A stretch of 64,000 nt of DNA from Flavobacterium quisquiliarum (GCF_019308285.1 NZ_WWEM01000011.1:124001-188000), one strand, 5' to 3'. Shown: positions 8,616 through 16,925, numbered from the stretch's first letter. Notes: a model not told the origin generated them from the sequence alone. Numbers and translations are program-made.

Positions 8616-10637
8616 TTATTTAAGACGTTTCTTGAAATTAAATTTCAAACGATTCAGTAAACCTTGTTCAATAATATCAATTCCAAGACCAAAATTACTA
8701 TCGGCGATTGTATGATGGTCATTTCTAAACTTCTCAAAATCTGCTGAAGGAATTTCTAAGTTTACCAAAGGTTTGAAATCAACAACTATGGAGGCTCCAT
8801 TTTTAGTTACTTTTTTACGGCTTGTAAAATCAAAATAAGGATTATTGATGGTGCTTTCTTGAATCGTAAACTTCTCTTCAGTATCTATTCTTTGATCCGT
8901 CTGAAGGTTGATTTCATATTTTTCATTATCGAAATTATGCCAGAATAAAATGTCTTTATGCATAAAATCTCTCGCATTATTCTTCACTATATTGCGATCA
9001 AAATACATCAGGAAACGGTTCTTTTGCTGATCCGTAAAATAAGGATTCTCAATACTGGTTTTATACTGAATTGTAAATTCATTCAGTTTTTTATCATCAC
9101 TTACAATTTCAATAGAAGCATCATTAAAAATCGTTCTAATGTCAGTTCCTTCGCGGTCTCCAGAGTAATTCAAAGTATAAAACAAGAAATTATTCCAGCT
9201 GTCTATAATCTCTCTTTTATTAGTGTTTTTGAAATACTTACGCATATAATTGGCGCGATTTCCTTTGTAAGTTGTTACAAGTTTTAAGTCGCCTTTCTGG
9301 TTTTGAGCTGTTAAATCTACCTTTTCATTAATTCCGTAATAAGGAAATTTATATGGTTTTCTAACTTCTAATTGTTTGTTTGGTTTTACTTCCAGATAAT
9401 GTAAAAAGTAAATAAAACCACGATTTTCAATTAACCCAAATTCATCTCTTGTTGTGGCGTCTATAAAATACGTTTCGTCTTTGTGATTAATTTTTACAAT
9501 CACATGATTAAACGTGAGAAGCGAAGGCAAATAATTTTTGATATGATGATCCGAATTAAAATTGACCAAAACCACAGAAGAATCAACATTGATGTAATCT
9601 AAAACTACTTTCAATAAAACAGATTTTGCTTTACAATCACCTTGTTTATTTTCGTAAGTTATGGCTGGTTCCTGCGGTTTGTGACCGTTCATTTCGTCAG
9701 CATTATATACGTAATAGATATGGTTTTGTACATAATCTATGGCAAACTGTAACTGCTCATCTTTGTCTGTAATGACATCCAGTTTTTCAACCAGTTTTGG
9801 AGCAAATTCTTTTAGTGAAGATTTGCTGTATATTTCTTCATATAGAGGCGAAATGTAATTCGACAAACCAGTCCAATTGCGGTCTGTGGCAAAATCGATG
9901 TAAGGAGCAATTTCTCTATTTTGATCAAAAGAATTAATGTAATTTTCCTTTTCGATTACAAAACGTTCTCCTTTTTTCAGGTAATTAATTTCCGGTTTCA
10001 AAACATCTCCATTGTCATCTCTAAAGAATGTTTTCTTATACGCAATAGTTTCTTTTCGGTCATTAATAAAACTAAATTTATAATTTCCGTAAGCCCAATA
10101 GGTGCTTGGAGTAATGTAAACATATTTTAAAAATTCCTTACGAAGAAAATCACGATCCGTAAAAACTTTTACCCTTGAATCTTCAGTAATTAAAACATCA
10201 TAAAGTTGTAAATCTTTAATCGTGATATTTACTTTTTTGCTACTGCTTAGAATACCTCCTTCACTTTGATTTTCATTGTCAAGGACTTTAATTTTTGTAT
10301 CCGCAATTTTATCAATCAAAACTCCTTCTCTAAGAACGCTGATTCTGTGTATGATATAAGTTTCATTTTCTTCTACAATCACATCTCTTGCAGAAGCACT
10401 TTCAAGGTTTCCCGGCTCGTTAAGCGTGTAAGCTACACAGGCATATTCGCTGTTTTCAGTATCACTTGTATAATAAATTTTATCTAAGAAGTAACAGAAA
10501 TCACGCCCTTCCTCAACTTGTTTATTTGAAAAATCAGATTCTTTGATGTATTCGATTAATTGATTGTCATCAATTTTTGAAGCCCAGTTTGCAGGTTCTT
10601 GGATTTTATAACTTTCTGACTCGATGGTGTTTTCCAT
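8616..10637 (-). CDS. DUF3857/transglutaminase-like domain protein
   Basis: A protein of 673 residues from the ATG at 10637; the frame extends 28 codons further upstream (to 10721), which would add a weak hydrophobic N-terminus, so the start is uncertain. The N-terminal half resembles DUF3857; the middle holds a transglutaminase-like core with Cys335 in QGDCKAKS, then His in FNHVIVK and Asp in DATTRDEFG, a complete triad; the C-terminus resembles DUF2569/DUF3858-like tails. Such proteins are common in Bacteroidota, usually exported, with unknown substrates. Only the longer start would give any export signal, which is worth noting. Confidence 0.75.
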   Translation of the reverse strand: MENTIESESYKIQEPANWASKIDDNQLIEYIKESDFSNKQVEEGRDFCYFLDKIYYTSDTENSEYACVAYTLNEPGNLESASARDVIVEENETYIIHRISVLREGVLIDKIADTKIKVLDNENQSEGGILSSSKKVNITIKDLQLYDVLITEDSRVKVFTDRDFLRKEFLKYVYITPSTYWAYGNYKFSFINDRKETIAYKKTFFRDDNGDVLKPEINYLKKGERFVIEKENYINSFDQNREIAPYIDFATDRNWTGLSNYISPLYEEIYSKSSLKEFAPKLVEKLDVITDKDEQLQFAIDYVQNHIYYVYNADEMNGHKPQEPAITYENKQGDCKAKSVLLKVVLDYINVDSSVVLVNFNSDHHIKNYLPSLLTFNHVIVKINHKDETYFIDATTRDEFGLIENRGFIYFLHYLEVKPNKQLEVRKPYKFPYYGINEKVDLTAQNQKGDLKLVTTYKGNRANYMRKYFKNTNKREIIDSWNNFLFYTLNYSGDREGTDIRTIFNDASIEIVSDDKKLNEFTIQYKTSIENPYFTDQQKNRFLMYFDRNIVKNNARDFMHKDILFWHNFDNEKYEINLQTDQRIDTEEKFTIQESTINNPYFDFTSRKKVTKNGASIVVDFKPLVNLEIPSADFEKFRNDHHTIADSNFGLGIDIIEQGLLNRLKFNFKKRLK

Positions 10638-10736
10638 ATCTATAATTTTACAGGGGTATATTCTTACTTTTAAAACAGCTAAAATAAGTAATAATGCATG
10701 ATTTTGCTCAATAAAAAACATGAAATTTATGACAAT

Positions 10737-10766
10737 AAAAAAACCTCGCTGGAAAGAAGCGAGGTT
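10737..10766 (-). terminator. Terminator of the 85-residue gene
   Basis: Stem AACCTCGCT/AGCGAGGTT (10742-10750 and 10758-10766) with an A-run on the + strand, which reads as a T-run downstream on -. It separates the 10798 gene from the transglutaminase-like gene. Confidence 0.85.
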
Positions 10767-10797
10767 GGCATTATAAATTATAGAAATGTGTAAATGG

Positions 10798-11055
10798 TCA
10801 CTTTAAAACGGTATTTATGAAATCCATTGCGCCAATTCCTTTATACGAAGCAAACAGTGCTTTTTCATAAGCTTCCTGTTTTGCTTTTTTATTTTTAGCA
10901 TCTTTGTCAATAATCATTTCATTAAAAATTCTTTCCTGTTCTTCACTATATTTTAATGAAGCTTCCATAAGATAGGTTTTAGAAACAAATCCAAATGATG
11001 TCCAGATTTTAGTTCTAATTTTTTGATTAATGTTTTTTAATGGATTGGTAATCAT
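10798..11055 (-). CDS. Small hypothetical protein, 85 residues
   Basis: I do not recognise a family. The protein is mostly charged and helical in outlook (KYSEEQERIFNEM, KNKKAKQEAYEKA), with no signal peptide, membrane segment or Cys. It is its own transcription unit, with a terminator downstream and a 288-base divergent intergenic region upstream shared with the Nudix-like regulator. In that intergenic region I see A/T-rich DNA but no convincing TAnnTTTG promoter. Confidence 0.6.
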   Translation of the reverse strand: MITNPLKNINQKIRTKIWTSFGFVSKTYLMEASLKYSEEQERIFNEMIIDKDAKNKKAKQEAYEKALFASYKGIGAMDFINTVLK

Positions 11056-11343
11056 AACTTCTGTGTTTAAATTTCTACGCTCACTTGAAGAAAAATCGAA
11101 CAGTTTGTATTATTTTTCTTTGTTTTTGATTTAGATTTCAACAATCAAAAACCGTTAATGTGTTATTGTGACGCAATGTAATTATTTTTTTTAAATTTGA
11201 CTTTAAATTTTCGTTAAAATTGTGATTTACACACTTCTAATTTTGATGGAAATAAAATCCTAATTTTTTGAAAAAGCTCTTGAATTTCTAAAAATCAAGT
11301 AAATTGCAGGGTATTTAAAGAAAGAATTTATACAAACATTTGA

Positions 11344-12099
11344 ATGTTAAAAGACATTATAGATAATAACGAAAATTATCAGCCTGGACTTTCTATCGAC
11401 TGCGTAATTTTTGGTTTTCACGATAATCAGCTGAAGGTTTTATTGATTAAGGTAGAAAGAGCGAATAAATGGTCTTTACCCGGCGGATTTATTCCTGTAG
11501 ATCAGGATATTGATACTGCTGCCATCACGGTTTTAAACGGCCGAACCGGAGTAGAAGGTGTTTTTTTAAGACAATTTTCGACCTTCGGAAAAGTAAAACG
11601 AAACGAACAGCATTTTGATAAAAAGGCATTGGAATATCTGCAGATTGAAGAAGAAAAAGGAAAGTGGCTTATGCGTCGCTTTGTGACAATTGGGTATTAT
11701 GCTTTGGTAGATTTTTCAAAAATTCTTCCAAATCTGACTGGAAGACACGAAATTGTAGAATGGATTGATCATAAAGAAGTTCCCGAATTAATTTTAGATC
11801 ATCGTGAAATTCTGGATAAAGCACTGGATACTTTGAGAGTAGAATTAAATTTAATGCCGATTGGATATAACTTATTGCCGGAAAAATTTACAATTCCTGA
11901 ACTCCAAAAATTGTATGAAACTATTTTGGATAAAAAATTAGATAGAAGAAATTTTTTAAGAAAAATAACCAATATTGGAATTCTGACTAAGCTGGACGAA
12001 AAGAAAAGCAATGTAGCGCACAAAGCGCCAAACTTGTATTCTTTTGATAAAGAAAAATACGATGAGGTTTTAAAAAATGGATTGAATCAGGGTTGGTAG
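11344..12099 (+). CDS. Nudix-derived transcriptional regulator (NrtR/AraR-like)
   Basis: A 251-residue protein. Residues about 15-140 form a Nudix fold, but the Nudix box is degenerate: after LPGGF the expected REUxEExGU reads LNGRTGV, so the metal-binding glutamates are gone and hydrolysis is unlikely. Residues about 160-245 form a winged helix (ELQKLYETIL, DRRNFLRKI). This pairing is that of the NrtR family and of the Bacteroidota AraR branch, in which the dead Nudix domain senses a sugar or nucleotide ligand and the winged helix binds DNA. No sugar catabolic gene is adjacent, so the target is unknown. Confidence 0.75.
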   Translation: MLKDIIDNNENYQPGLSIDCVIFGFHDNQLKVLLIKVERANKWSLPGGFIPVDQDIDTAAITVLNGRTGVEGVFLRQFSTFGKVKRNEQHFDKKALEYLQIEEEKGKWLMRRFVTIGYYALVDFSKILPNLTGRHEIVEWIDHKEVPELILDHREILDKALDTLRVELNLMPIGYNLLPEKFTIPELQKLYETILDKKLDRRNFLRKITNIGILTKLDEKKSNVAHKAPNLYSFDKEKYDEVLKNGLNQGW

Positions 12100-12113
12100 A
12101 TTTCGCATAAAGA

Positions 12114-12145
12114 AGACCTAACAGGTTTTAAAAAACTGTTAGGTC
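12114..12145. terminator. Bidirectional terminator
   Basis: A long hairpin, AGACCTAACAGGTTTT pairing with AAAACTGTTAGGTCT, lies between two convergent genes. The CCTAACAGGTTTT word resembles the palindrome found inside the gene at 45632, suggesting a repeat family used as terminators. Confidence 0.8.
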
Positions 12146-12158
12146 TCTAAGTAAGTTT

Positions 12159-12767
12159 CTACTCTACAATAGTTCTAAAAGTCAAATTTACTCTCGGTTT
12201 TGTTGTAGTTTTAGTAGGAGGCAATCGATGGAGCCAGTAAGTCTGCGTTTCATCTTTCATGACTAATAAACTGCCATGTTCTAAAATTAGAGCAACTTTT
12301 TCTTTAGATTCTTTATGTTTAAAAGCAAATTTACGCTCAGCACCAAAACTCAAAGAACCAATAGCGCCATTTTTCTTTAAATCTTTTTCGCCATCGCTGT
12401 GCCACGCCATTCCTTCTTCACCGGAATGATACAAATTGAGCAGACAGGAATTGAAAGTTTCTCCTGTTTTTTCTTCGATAATCGATTTTAATTTTAATAA
12501 TTCTGGAGTCCACGGCAATGCTTTTTTTGTGGTATTGGAATAGGTGTATTCAAATTCCTTTTCCCCATACCAAGCCACTTTTCGTTTGGTCAAAATTAAT
12601 TTTCCAAAGATGATAGCTTCGTCATTTTTCCATTCAATTGTATTCAATAAAATGTCGCGATAGAAATCGGCTTCTTCTCTGGAGAACAATTTTCCGTAGT
12701 AATTTACAGTTCCATCTTGAGGAAGTAAGTTGGCGTTTTCGTCTGTATGAGGGTTAAATAAGTCCAT
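12159..12767 (-). CDS. AlkB-like alpha-ketoglutarate-dependent dioxygenase
   Basis: A 202-residue protein of the AlkB group, which removes methyl groups from 1-methyladenine and 3-methylcytosine in DNA by oxidation. Visible are the iron ligands H123-x-D125 (WHSDGE) and H180, and the 2-oxoglutarate-binding arginine in PRVNLTFR (R192, with R198). Length matches the small bacterial/ALKBH2-3-like group. Its start overlaps the end of the Ada zinc-domain gene by 14 bases, indicating translational coupling, and the cluster upstream holds an Ada-type methyltransferase, which supports the DNA-repair role. Confidence 0.9.
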   Translation of the reverse strand: MDLFNPHTDENANLLPQDGTVNYYGKLFSREEADFYRDILLNTIEWKNDEAIIFGKLILTKRKVAWYGEKEFEYTYSNTTKKALPWTPELLKLKSIIEEKTGETFNSCLLNLYHSGEEGMAWHSDGEKDLKKNGAIGSLSFGAERKFAFKHKESKEKVALILEHGSLLVMKDETQTYWLHRLPPTKTTTKPRVNLTFRTIVE

Positions 12768-12999
12768 TTTTCCATTTTTGATATTCGGTTTTCATGCAAT
12801 GTCCGCAAGGTCTGAAATCGTTTTGTTTTGCATCATTCTCTGAAGAAAAGAAAACACGGTTTTCCCGTTTCATTCTTTTTCCGGAAGAACATTTCAGTGT
12901 TCCGTAGATTTTTAATTTTTGGTTGCCACCGAAACAAATTTCGCCTTTTTTAATTTTATTTCGAAGTTCTGAATCTGAAATTTTGTTATGTTGAATCAT
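12754..12999 (-). CDS. Free-standing Ada metal-binding domain protein
   Basis: An 81-residue protein matching the N-terminal zinc domain of Ada (RENRVFF and FRPCGHC words). In Ada this domain accepts a methyl group from phosphotriesters at Cys38 and so becomes an activator. Here C37 fits the acceptor and C65/C68 fit two zinc ligands, but the ligand equivalent to Cys42 is absent (SSGKR follows C37); C22 or a His might replace it. It has no fused HTH or methyltransferase; those are in the separate gene at 13970. It overlaps alkB by 14 bases. Whether it still senses damage is inference. Confidence 0.8.
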   Translation of the reverse strand: MIQHNKISDSELRNKIKKGEICFGGNQKLKIYGTLKCSSGKRMKRENRVFFSSENDAKQNDFRPCGHCMKTEYQKWKNGLI

Positions 13000-13022
13000 T
13001 TCTTTTTTAGTTGCAGAGGTTC

Positions 13023-13081
13023 AAAGTAACAAAGAGACAAAGGTTCTCAATCTTTGTGCCTTTGAACCTTTGTCTCTTTGT
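13023..13081. repeat. Palindromic repeat (CAAAGAGACAAAGG type)
   Basis: Arms AAAGAGACAAAGGTTC (13031-13046) and GAACCTTTGTCTCTTT (13064-13079) are perfect complements, and the loop repeats the CTTTGTGCCTTTG word. It lies between the 2OG-oxygenase stop and the Ada zinc-domain start. A related word (ACAAAGGTTCTAAGG) is found in the start of the receptor gene at 28245. Confidence 0.7.
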
Positions 13082-13084
13082 CAC

Positions 13085-13798
13085 TTAATTTAACGCATCG
13101 TGAAAAATAATTCCCAGTGTAAAACGTTCGCCTGAATACACTTCGCTTACGCCGTGTTTCATATTCACGCGATAATATCCCTTTGTTCCTTTTATTGGTC
13201 TGAAATTAGTTGTAAAAACTAAAACATCTCCTTTTTTAGGTTTCAAAACAATAGCTTTAGATTGTGCTCTTGGAGTCTGCTGTGTCAAAACAAATTCGCC
13301 ACCCGCAAAATCTTCGTCAGGTTCTGAAAGGAAAAGTACGATTTGAATGGGAAAAAACACATCACCATACAAATCCTGATGCAAAGTATTGAAACCGCTT
13401 TTGCCATATTTTAAAATCAAAACTGTCGCTTTAAGCTGATTGTTATCGTGGCATTGTTTCAATAATTCTTCGTGATTGGCAGGGAAAACAGTGTTGATAT
13501 TTAAAGCTTTCATCCACGCATTGGCAATTGGAGCCAATTTAGGATAAATTGAAGTTCGTATGTTTTGAATTAAATCGGGTAGCGGATAATTGAAATATTT
13601 GTATTCGCCCAGACCGAATCTGTAACGCTCCATTACGACTGTTTTCCGATATAGATTTGGATTATCGTAATCGAATTTTAAATCTTCACATTGTTCGTTA
13701 TTCAATACGTTTGGAATTATGGCGAATCCATTTTCGTGCATAGATTCGGTGACGCTTTCCCAGTTTTGAGAAGCAATTTTGGATTGTATATTTTGCAT
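13085..13798 (-). CDS. 2OG-Fe(II) oxygenase (prolyl-hydroxylase-like fold)
   Basis: A 237-residue protein from the ATG at 13798; a longer frame to 13840 runs into the palindromic repeat and is unlikely. The double-stranded beta helix shows iron ligands H140-x-D142 (LHQDLYG) and H215, with R225 for 2-oxoglutarate (GERFTLG). The family hydroxylates proteins or repairs nucleic acids; related proteins are frequent next to Ada/AlkB genes in Bacteroidota, so a damage-linked role is inferred from context. No signal peptide, so cytoplasmic. It is separated from its neighbours on both sides by palindromic elements. Confidence 0.82.
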   Translation of the reverse strand: MQNIQSKIASQNWESVTESMHENGFAIIPNVLNNEQCEDLKFDYDNPNLYRKTVVMERYRFGLGEYKYFNYPLPDLIQNIRTSIYPKLAPIANAWMKALNINTVFPANHEELLKQCHDNNQLKATVLILKYGKSGFNTLHQDLYGDVFFPIQIVLFLSEPDEDFAGGEFVLTQQTPRAQSKAIVLKPKKGDVLVFTTNFRPIKGTKGYYRVNMKHGVSEVYSGERFTLGIIFHDALN

Positions 13799-13820
13799 AA
13801 GAATTTTTAGATTGAGATTT

Positions 13821-13969
13821 TTTTTCCGCCACGAATTCACGAATTATTCTTTTAAATACATTATCTAATGTTGTTCGAATTAATTCGAATAAATAATCGC
13901 AAAGATTTTAAAAGAATAATTCGTGAATTACTTCGTCAGTTCGCTATCGCTCGGGTCGTGGCGGAAAAA
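13821..13969. repeat. Large imperfect palindromic element
   Basis: Outer arms TTTTTCCGCCACG (13821-13833) and its complement (13957-13969) enclose inner arms of 23 bases (13833-13855 and 13907-13929, core ACGAATTATTCTTTTAAA). The right side carries an extra 27 bases (13930-13956). A perfect 16-base palindrome TTCGAATTAATTCGAA sits near the centre. The right end abuts the stop codon of the Ada gene (13970-13972). Confidence 0.75.
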
Positions 13970-14818
13970 CTATGGATTTACCTGAGCTCCTTCCCAGCCA
14001 ATTATGGCTGTTTTACGTGTATTTCCCCACATATAACCGCCAAAAACTCCTGAAGACTGGATTACACGATGACAAGGAATAAGGAACGCAACAGGATTGC
14101 TTCCAATTGCAGTTCCAACCGCTCTTGAGGCATTTGGTTTTTCAATTTGCTGTGCAATTGTTCCGTAAGTCGAAAGTTGCCCCATTGGGATTTTTAATAA
14201 AGTTTCCCAAACTTTTAACTGAAAATCGGTTCCTTTTAGGTGTAGTTTTATTTCAGATAATTTGCTCCAGTCATTTTGAAAAATAAAGAGTGCATTTTGC
14301 TGTAGTAAATCTAATTTTCTTGAAAAATCAGCATTGGGGAATTTATCTTTTAGAGCAGAAAATCCGCTTGCTTCATCTTCGGCGAAAGCCATAAAACAAA
14401 CGCCTTTTTGAGTAGAAGCAACAATGATATTCCCAAACGGACTTTCCGCAAAACTGTAATTTATAGCTAGGTTTTTTCCACCGTTTTTATATTCGGCTGG
14501 CGTCATTCCTTCTATATTGACGAATAAATCGTGAAGTCGGCTTGTGCCTGAAAGTCCGGTTTCGTATGCCGTTTCAGAAATAGTAGCCTGATTGTCTTTG
14601 AGTAATTTTTTAGCGTGTTCCAGACTTGTATATTGCAAAAACTTCTTCGGACTTGTTCCTGCCCAATCGCTAAAAAGCCTCTGAAAGTGAAACGGACTCA
14701 AATGCACTTTTTCAGCCACTTCGTCAAGATTAGGCTGATCTTTAAAGTTCGCTTTGATATAATCGATGGCTTCTGCAATGCGATTATAATTGATGGTTTC
14801 CTGTATGTTCATCTTCAT
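13970..14818 (-). CDS. Ada-type AraC regulator / O6-methylguanine-DNA methyltransferase
   Basis: A 282-residue fusion. Residues 10-112 are an AraC-type double HTH (FHFQRLFSDWAGTSPKKF, and GTSRLHDLF). Residues about 118-280 are the methyltransferase, with acceptor C249 in IPCHRV and the NPVAF and GGYMWG motifs. It repairs O6-methylguanine by taking the methyl group irreversibly. The zinc-binding N-terminal domain of full Ada is absent and is encoded separately at 12754, so this is a split Ada. It heads the - strand group of repair genes. About 110 bases separate it from the GNAT gene upstream. Confidence 0.92.
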   Translation of the reverse strand: MKMNIQETINYNRIAEAIDYIKANFKDQPNLDEVAEKVHLSPFHFQRLFSDWAGTSPKKFLQYTSLEHAKKLLKDNQATISETAYETGLSGTSRLHDLFVNIEGMTPAEYKNGGKNLAINYSFAESPFGNIIVASTQKGVCFMAFAEDEASGFSALKDKFPNADFSRKLDLLQQNALFIFQNDWSKLSEIKLHLKGTDFQLKVWETLLKIPMGQLSTYGTIAQQIEKPNASRAVGTAIGSNPVAFLIPCHRVIQSSGVFGGYMWGNTRKTAIIGWEGAQVNP

Positions 14819-14928
14819 TCAATTTTATAAGACAAAGATCGATTGGTTTTTGCTGGGATAAAATCTGAAACTTGCGGAAGTTTTTTGTTTTTTTCAAATT
14901 CCAACAACCTGAAACTTGAAACAAAAAT

Positions 14929-15390
14929 TTATAACTCTTTTTCCATTTTATAATTGATCAATTCTGCGCCTAAACGTACATTTTTTTGTTCTGCCTTAAC
15001 AACAAATCCCTTCTTTTCAAAAAATGGTCTTGCAGTAATGCTGATATCCGAAGTTATAGTTTTTGAATCCTGATTTTTGGCTTCTAATTCTAATTCGGTT
15101 AAAATTTTATCTGCAATTCCTTGTCGTTGAAAATCTTTATGAACATAAAAGAAATCAATATAATTTCCGTCTTTTAAAGTTCCGTAACCGGCAATTTTGT
15201 TTTCAATTATTGCTAGTAAAACGTATTGTTTTTCAATTATTTCAATCCATCTTTCTTTGTTGTTTACACCATAAATCCAAGCTTCAATTTGTTCTGGATT
15301 GTAATCGTTTTTGCAGACCGATTTTATTGTTTCGATATACAATTGCTGCATTTCGTTTAGATCTGAAATTGTGGCTTTTTTGAAAATCAT
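14929..15390 (-). CDS. GNAT family N-acetyltransferase
   Basis: A 153-residue single-domain GNAT. The acetyl-CoA site is visible as HKDFQRQGIADKIL (Q/RxxGxG/A-type) at about residues 90-103, after the beta4 strand GNYIDFFYV. The C-terminal FFEKKGFVV is the usual last strand-turn. Substrate cannot be told from sequence. A perfect 34-base palindrome lies 29 bases upstream of its start and may be its operator. Confidence 0.88.
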   Translation of the reverse strand: MIFKKATISDLNEMQQLYIETIKSVCKNDYNPEQIEAWIYGVNNKERWIEIIEKQYVLLAIIENKIAGYGTLKDGNYIDFFYVHKDFQRQGIADKILTELELEAKNQDSKTITSDISITARPFFEKKGFVVKAEQKNVRLGAELINYKMEKEL

Positions 15391-15418
15391 TTAATGATTT
15401 GATTTTTAGGTGAATAAT

Positions 15419-15452
15419 GGACATGATAGTATCATTTGATACTATCATGTCC
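15419..15452. other. Perfect 34-base palindrome
   Basis: GGACATGATAGTATCA is followed by TT and then its exact complement. It lies between the SMR transporter stop (15457) and the GNAT start (15390), with no T-run on either strand, so it may be an operator or a repeat rather than a terminator. Confidence 0.8.
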
Positions 15453-15456
15453 TAAA

Positions 15457-15789
15457 TTAATGTGCCGTAGTTTTAGAAAAAACATTAATCACAACAACTC
15501 CAATTATAATTAAACTCAGTCCTATAATAGCAGGTAAATCTGGTATTTCTTTGAAGAAAACAGCTCCAATTATTGTGATTAAAACAATTCCAACTCCTGA
15601 CCAAATTGCATAAGCAAATCCAACAGGAATAGTTCTTATGGCAAAACTTAAACAGTAAAATGCGCCACAATATCCAATAACCGTAATGATGCTTGGAATG
15701 AGTTTCGTAAATTCTTGAGACTTTTTTAATGCTGTTGTAGCAATGATTTCGAAGATAATAGCAGTAAGTAAAAATAAAAAATTCTTCAT
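15457..15789 (-). CDS. Small multidrug resistance (SMR/EmrE) family transporter
   Basis: A 110-residue protein with four hydrophobic segments. The essential membrane carboxylate E14 is in place (IIFEIIATTALKKS), and the GxxYAIWSG motif of helix 3 is seen as GFAYAIWSGVG. SMR proteins work as antiparallel dimers exchanging protons for cationic drugs or guanidinium. Which branch (Sug/Gdx or Qac) is not certain. It is encoded just upstream of the GNAT gene on the same strand. Confidence 0.92.
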   Translation of the reverse strand: MKNFLFLLTAIIFEIIATTALKKSQEFTKLIPSIITVIGYCGAFYCLSFAIRTIPVGFAYAIWSGVGIVLITIIGAVFFKEIPDLPAIIGLSLIIIGVVVINVFSKTTAH

Positions 15790-15835
15790 GGTTTACTCTT
15801 TTTTACAAAGTTAACCTTTATTGAAAAGAGATCAT

Positions 15836-16915
15836 TTATTTAAGATTATCTTTTGCATTTGAGACACTAATCAGTTTATAGCCATTTTCTGTTCTAAGAA
15901 AATCAAGGTGGTCTTGTCTGAAATCGGTTTTGCTTTTTGGGTTGATGATGATGCTTTTAACGGGATAAAGCCAGTCTTTAGATTCATTGCAATTGTTGAA
16001 ATATTCATCATATTCAATGGATTCAAAAATAAACGGATTCAATCGGTCTGTAGAGACAAAATAATCTGTTTTTGCAGTATTTAATTCCTGTAGTTTTAAT
16101 TTTAAATAGAGATAGTTGTTATTGACAAATTTTTCCTTTGGCTCATTGATCCAATCTTCCAAAGGTTTATTATACGTAATTTTATCAAATGAATGTAGTA
16201 AAATGTTTTTTTGAGATAAATCTGAAAGCAGCTCTTTCTTTAACCAGAATTTGAATTCCTTATCAAAATTTACAAACGAATAATATTCTCCATCAACTCC
16301 CAAAAAGCTGTCTCTAACGGGATCTTTGCTCGGTTTTTTTGATTTTTCAAGGGAATAAAAATTCAAATCGTCGTTGTAGGCGAAATTTTCAATTAGAACT
16401 TTATTATTGGTATCAATTAGAAATTCTTTGCCACCTGTCCAGAAGAAATGTTCTCCGTCTTGTTTTTTTTGAGCGTCTTTCAAAACGATAATCATGCCGT
16501 TTTTGACTTTAGTCAAATTGCTGTAAATTGCTGGAATAACTATTTGTCCATCACCGTTAAACATTCCCATTTTATCGGTTTTGTGATCTGTAAATCTTAT
16601 GAAGCCTTCGTTTTCGCAATCTGGCCCGTTGTCAAAAACGTATAAGCTATCTCGGCCTACTATTTTTCCGGTTTTGGTTAAATAGTAGCTTTCCCATTTC
16701 TGACCTTTTTCTTCGCTGACAGCAATAATATTTTCAAATTTATGAGCGATTATCATTCCCATAAATTTGGGTTCGATTTTAACAATGCCATTTTTATCTT
16801 TAAATCCGATATGAGTGGAGTCTTTATCCCAAAAAGAAACCCAAACATCTTTATTTTGAGCAAATACGGAGCAATTAAGGCATAAAAACAGGCAAAGAAT
16901 TAAAGTCTTTTTCAT
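15836..16915 (-). CDS. Exported WG-repeat-like protein
   Basis: A 359-residue protein with signal peptide MKKTLILCLFLCLNCSVFAQ. The N-terminal half has WG-type repeats (for example KDKNGIVKIEPKFMGM and GMFNGDGQIVIPAIYSNL), beta-hairpin units common in Bacteroidota envelope proteins. The rest shows no family I recognise. Signal peptide cleavage is more likely after AQ than at the internal Cys. It starts a run of three small genes of unknown role on -; the next gene upstream ends 10 bases away. Confidence 0.65.
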   Translation of the reverse strand: MKKTLILCLFLCLNCSVFAQNKDVWVSFWDKDSTHIGFKDKNGIVKIEPKFMGMIIAHKFENIIAVSEEKGQKWESYYLTKTGKIVGRDSLYVFDNGPDCENEGFIRFTDHKTDKMGMFNGDGQIVIPAIYSNLTKVKNGMIIVLKDAQKKQDGEHFFWTGGKEFLIDTNNKVLIENFAYNDDLNFYSLEKSKKPSKDPVRDSFLGVDGEYYSFVNFDKEFKFWLKKELLSDLSQKNILLHSFDKITYNKPLEDWINEPKEKFVNNNYLYLKLKLQELNTAKTDYFVSTDRLNPFIFESIEYDEYFNNCNESKDWLYPVKSIIINPKSKTDFRQDHLDFLRTENGYKLISVSNAKDNLK

Positions 16916-16925
16916 GAGAATTTAT

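Noticed and set aside
10638..10721. Longer start of the DUF3857/transglutaminase-like gene
   Set aside because: The 28 extra residues include a weak hydrophobic part but have an unusual composition (FFIEQNHALL...RIYPCK) and no good start context; it is not ruled out because relatives are often exported.
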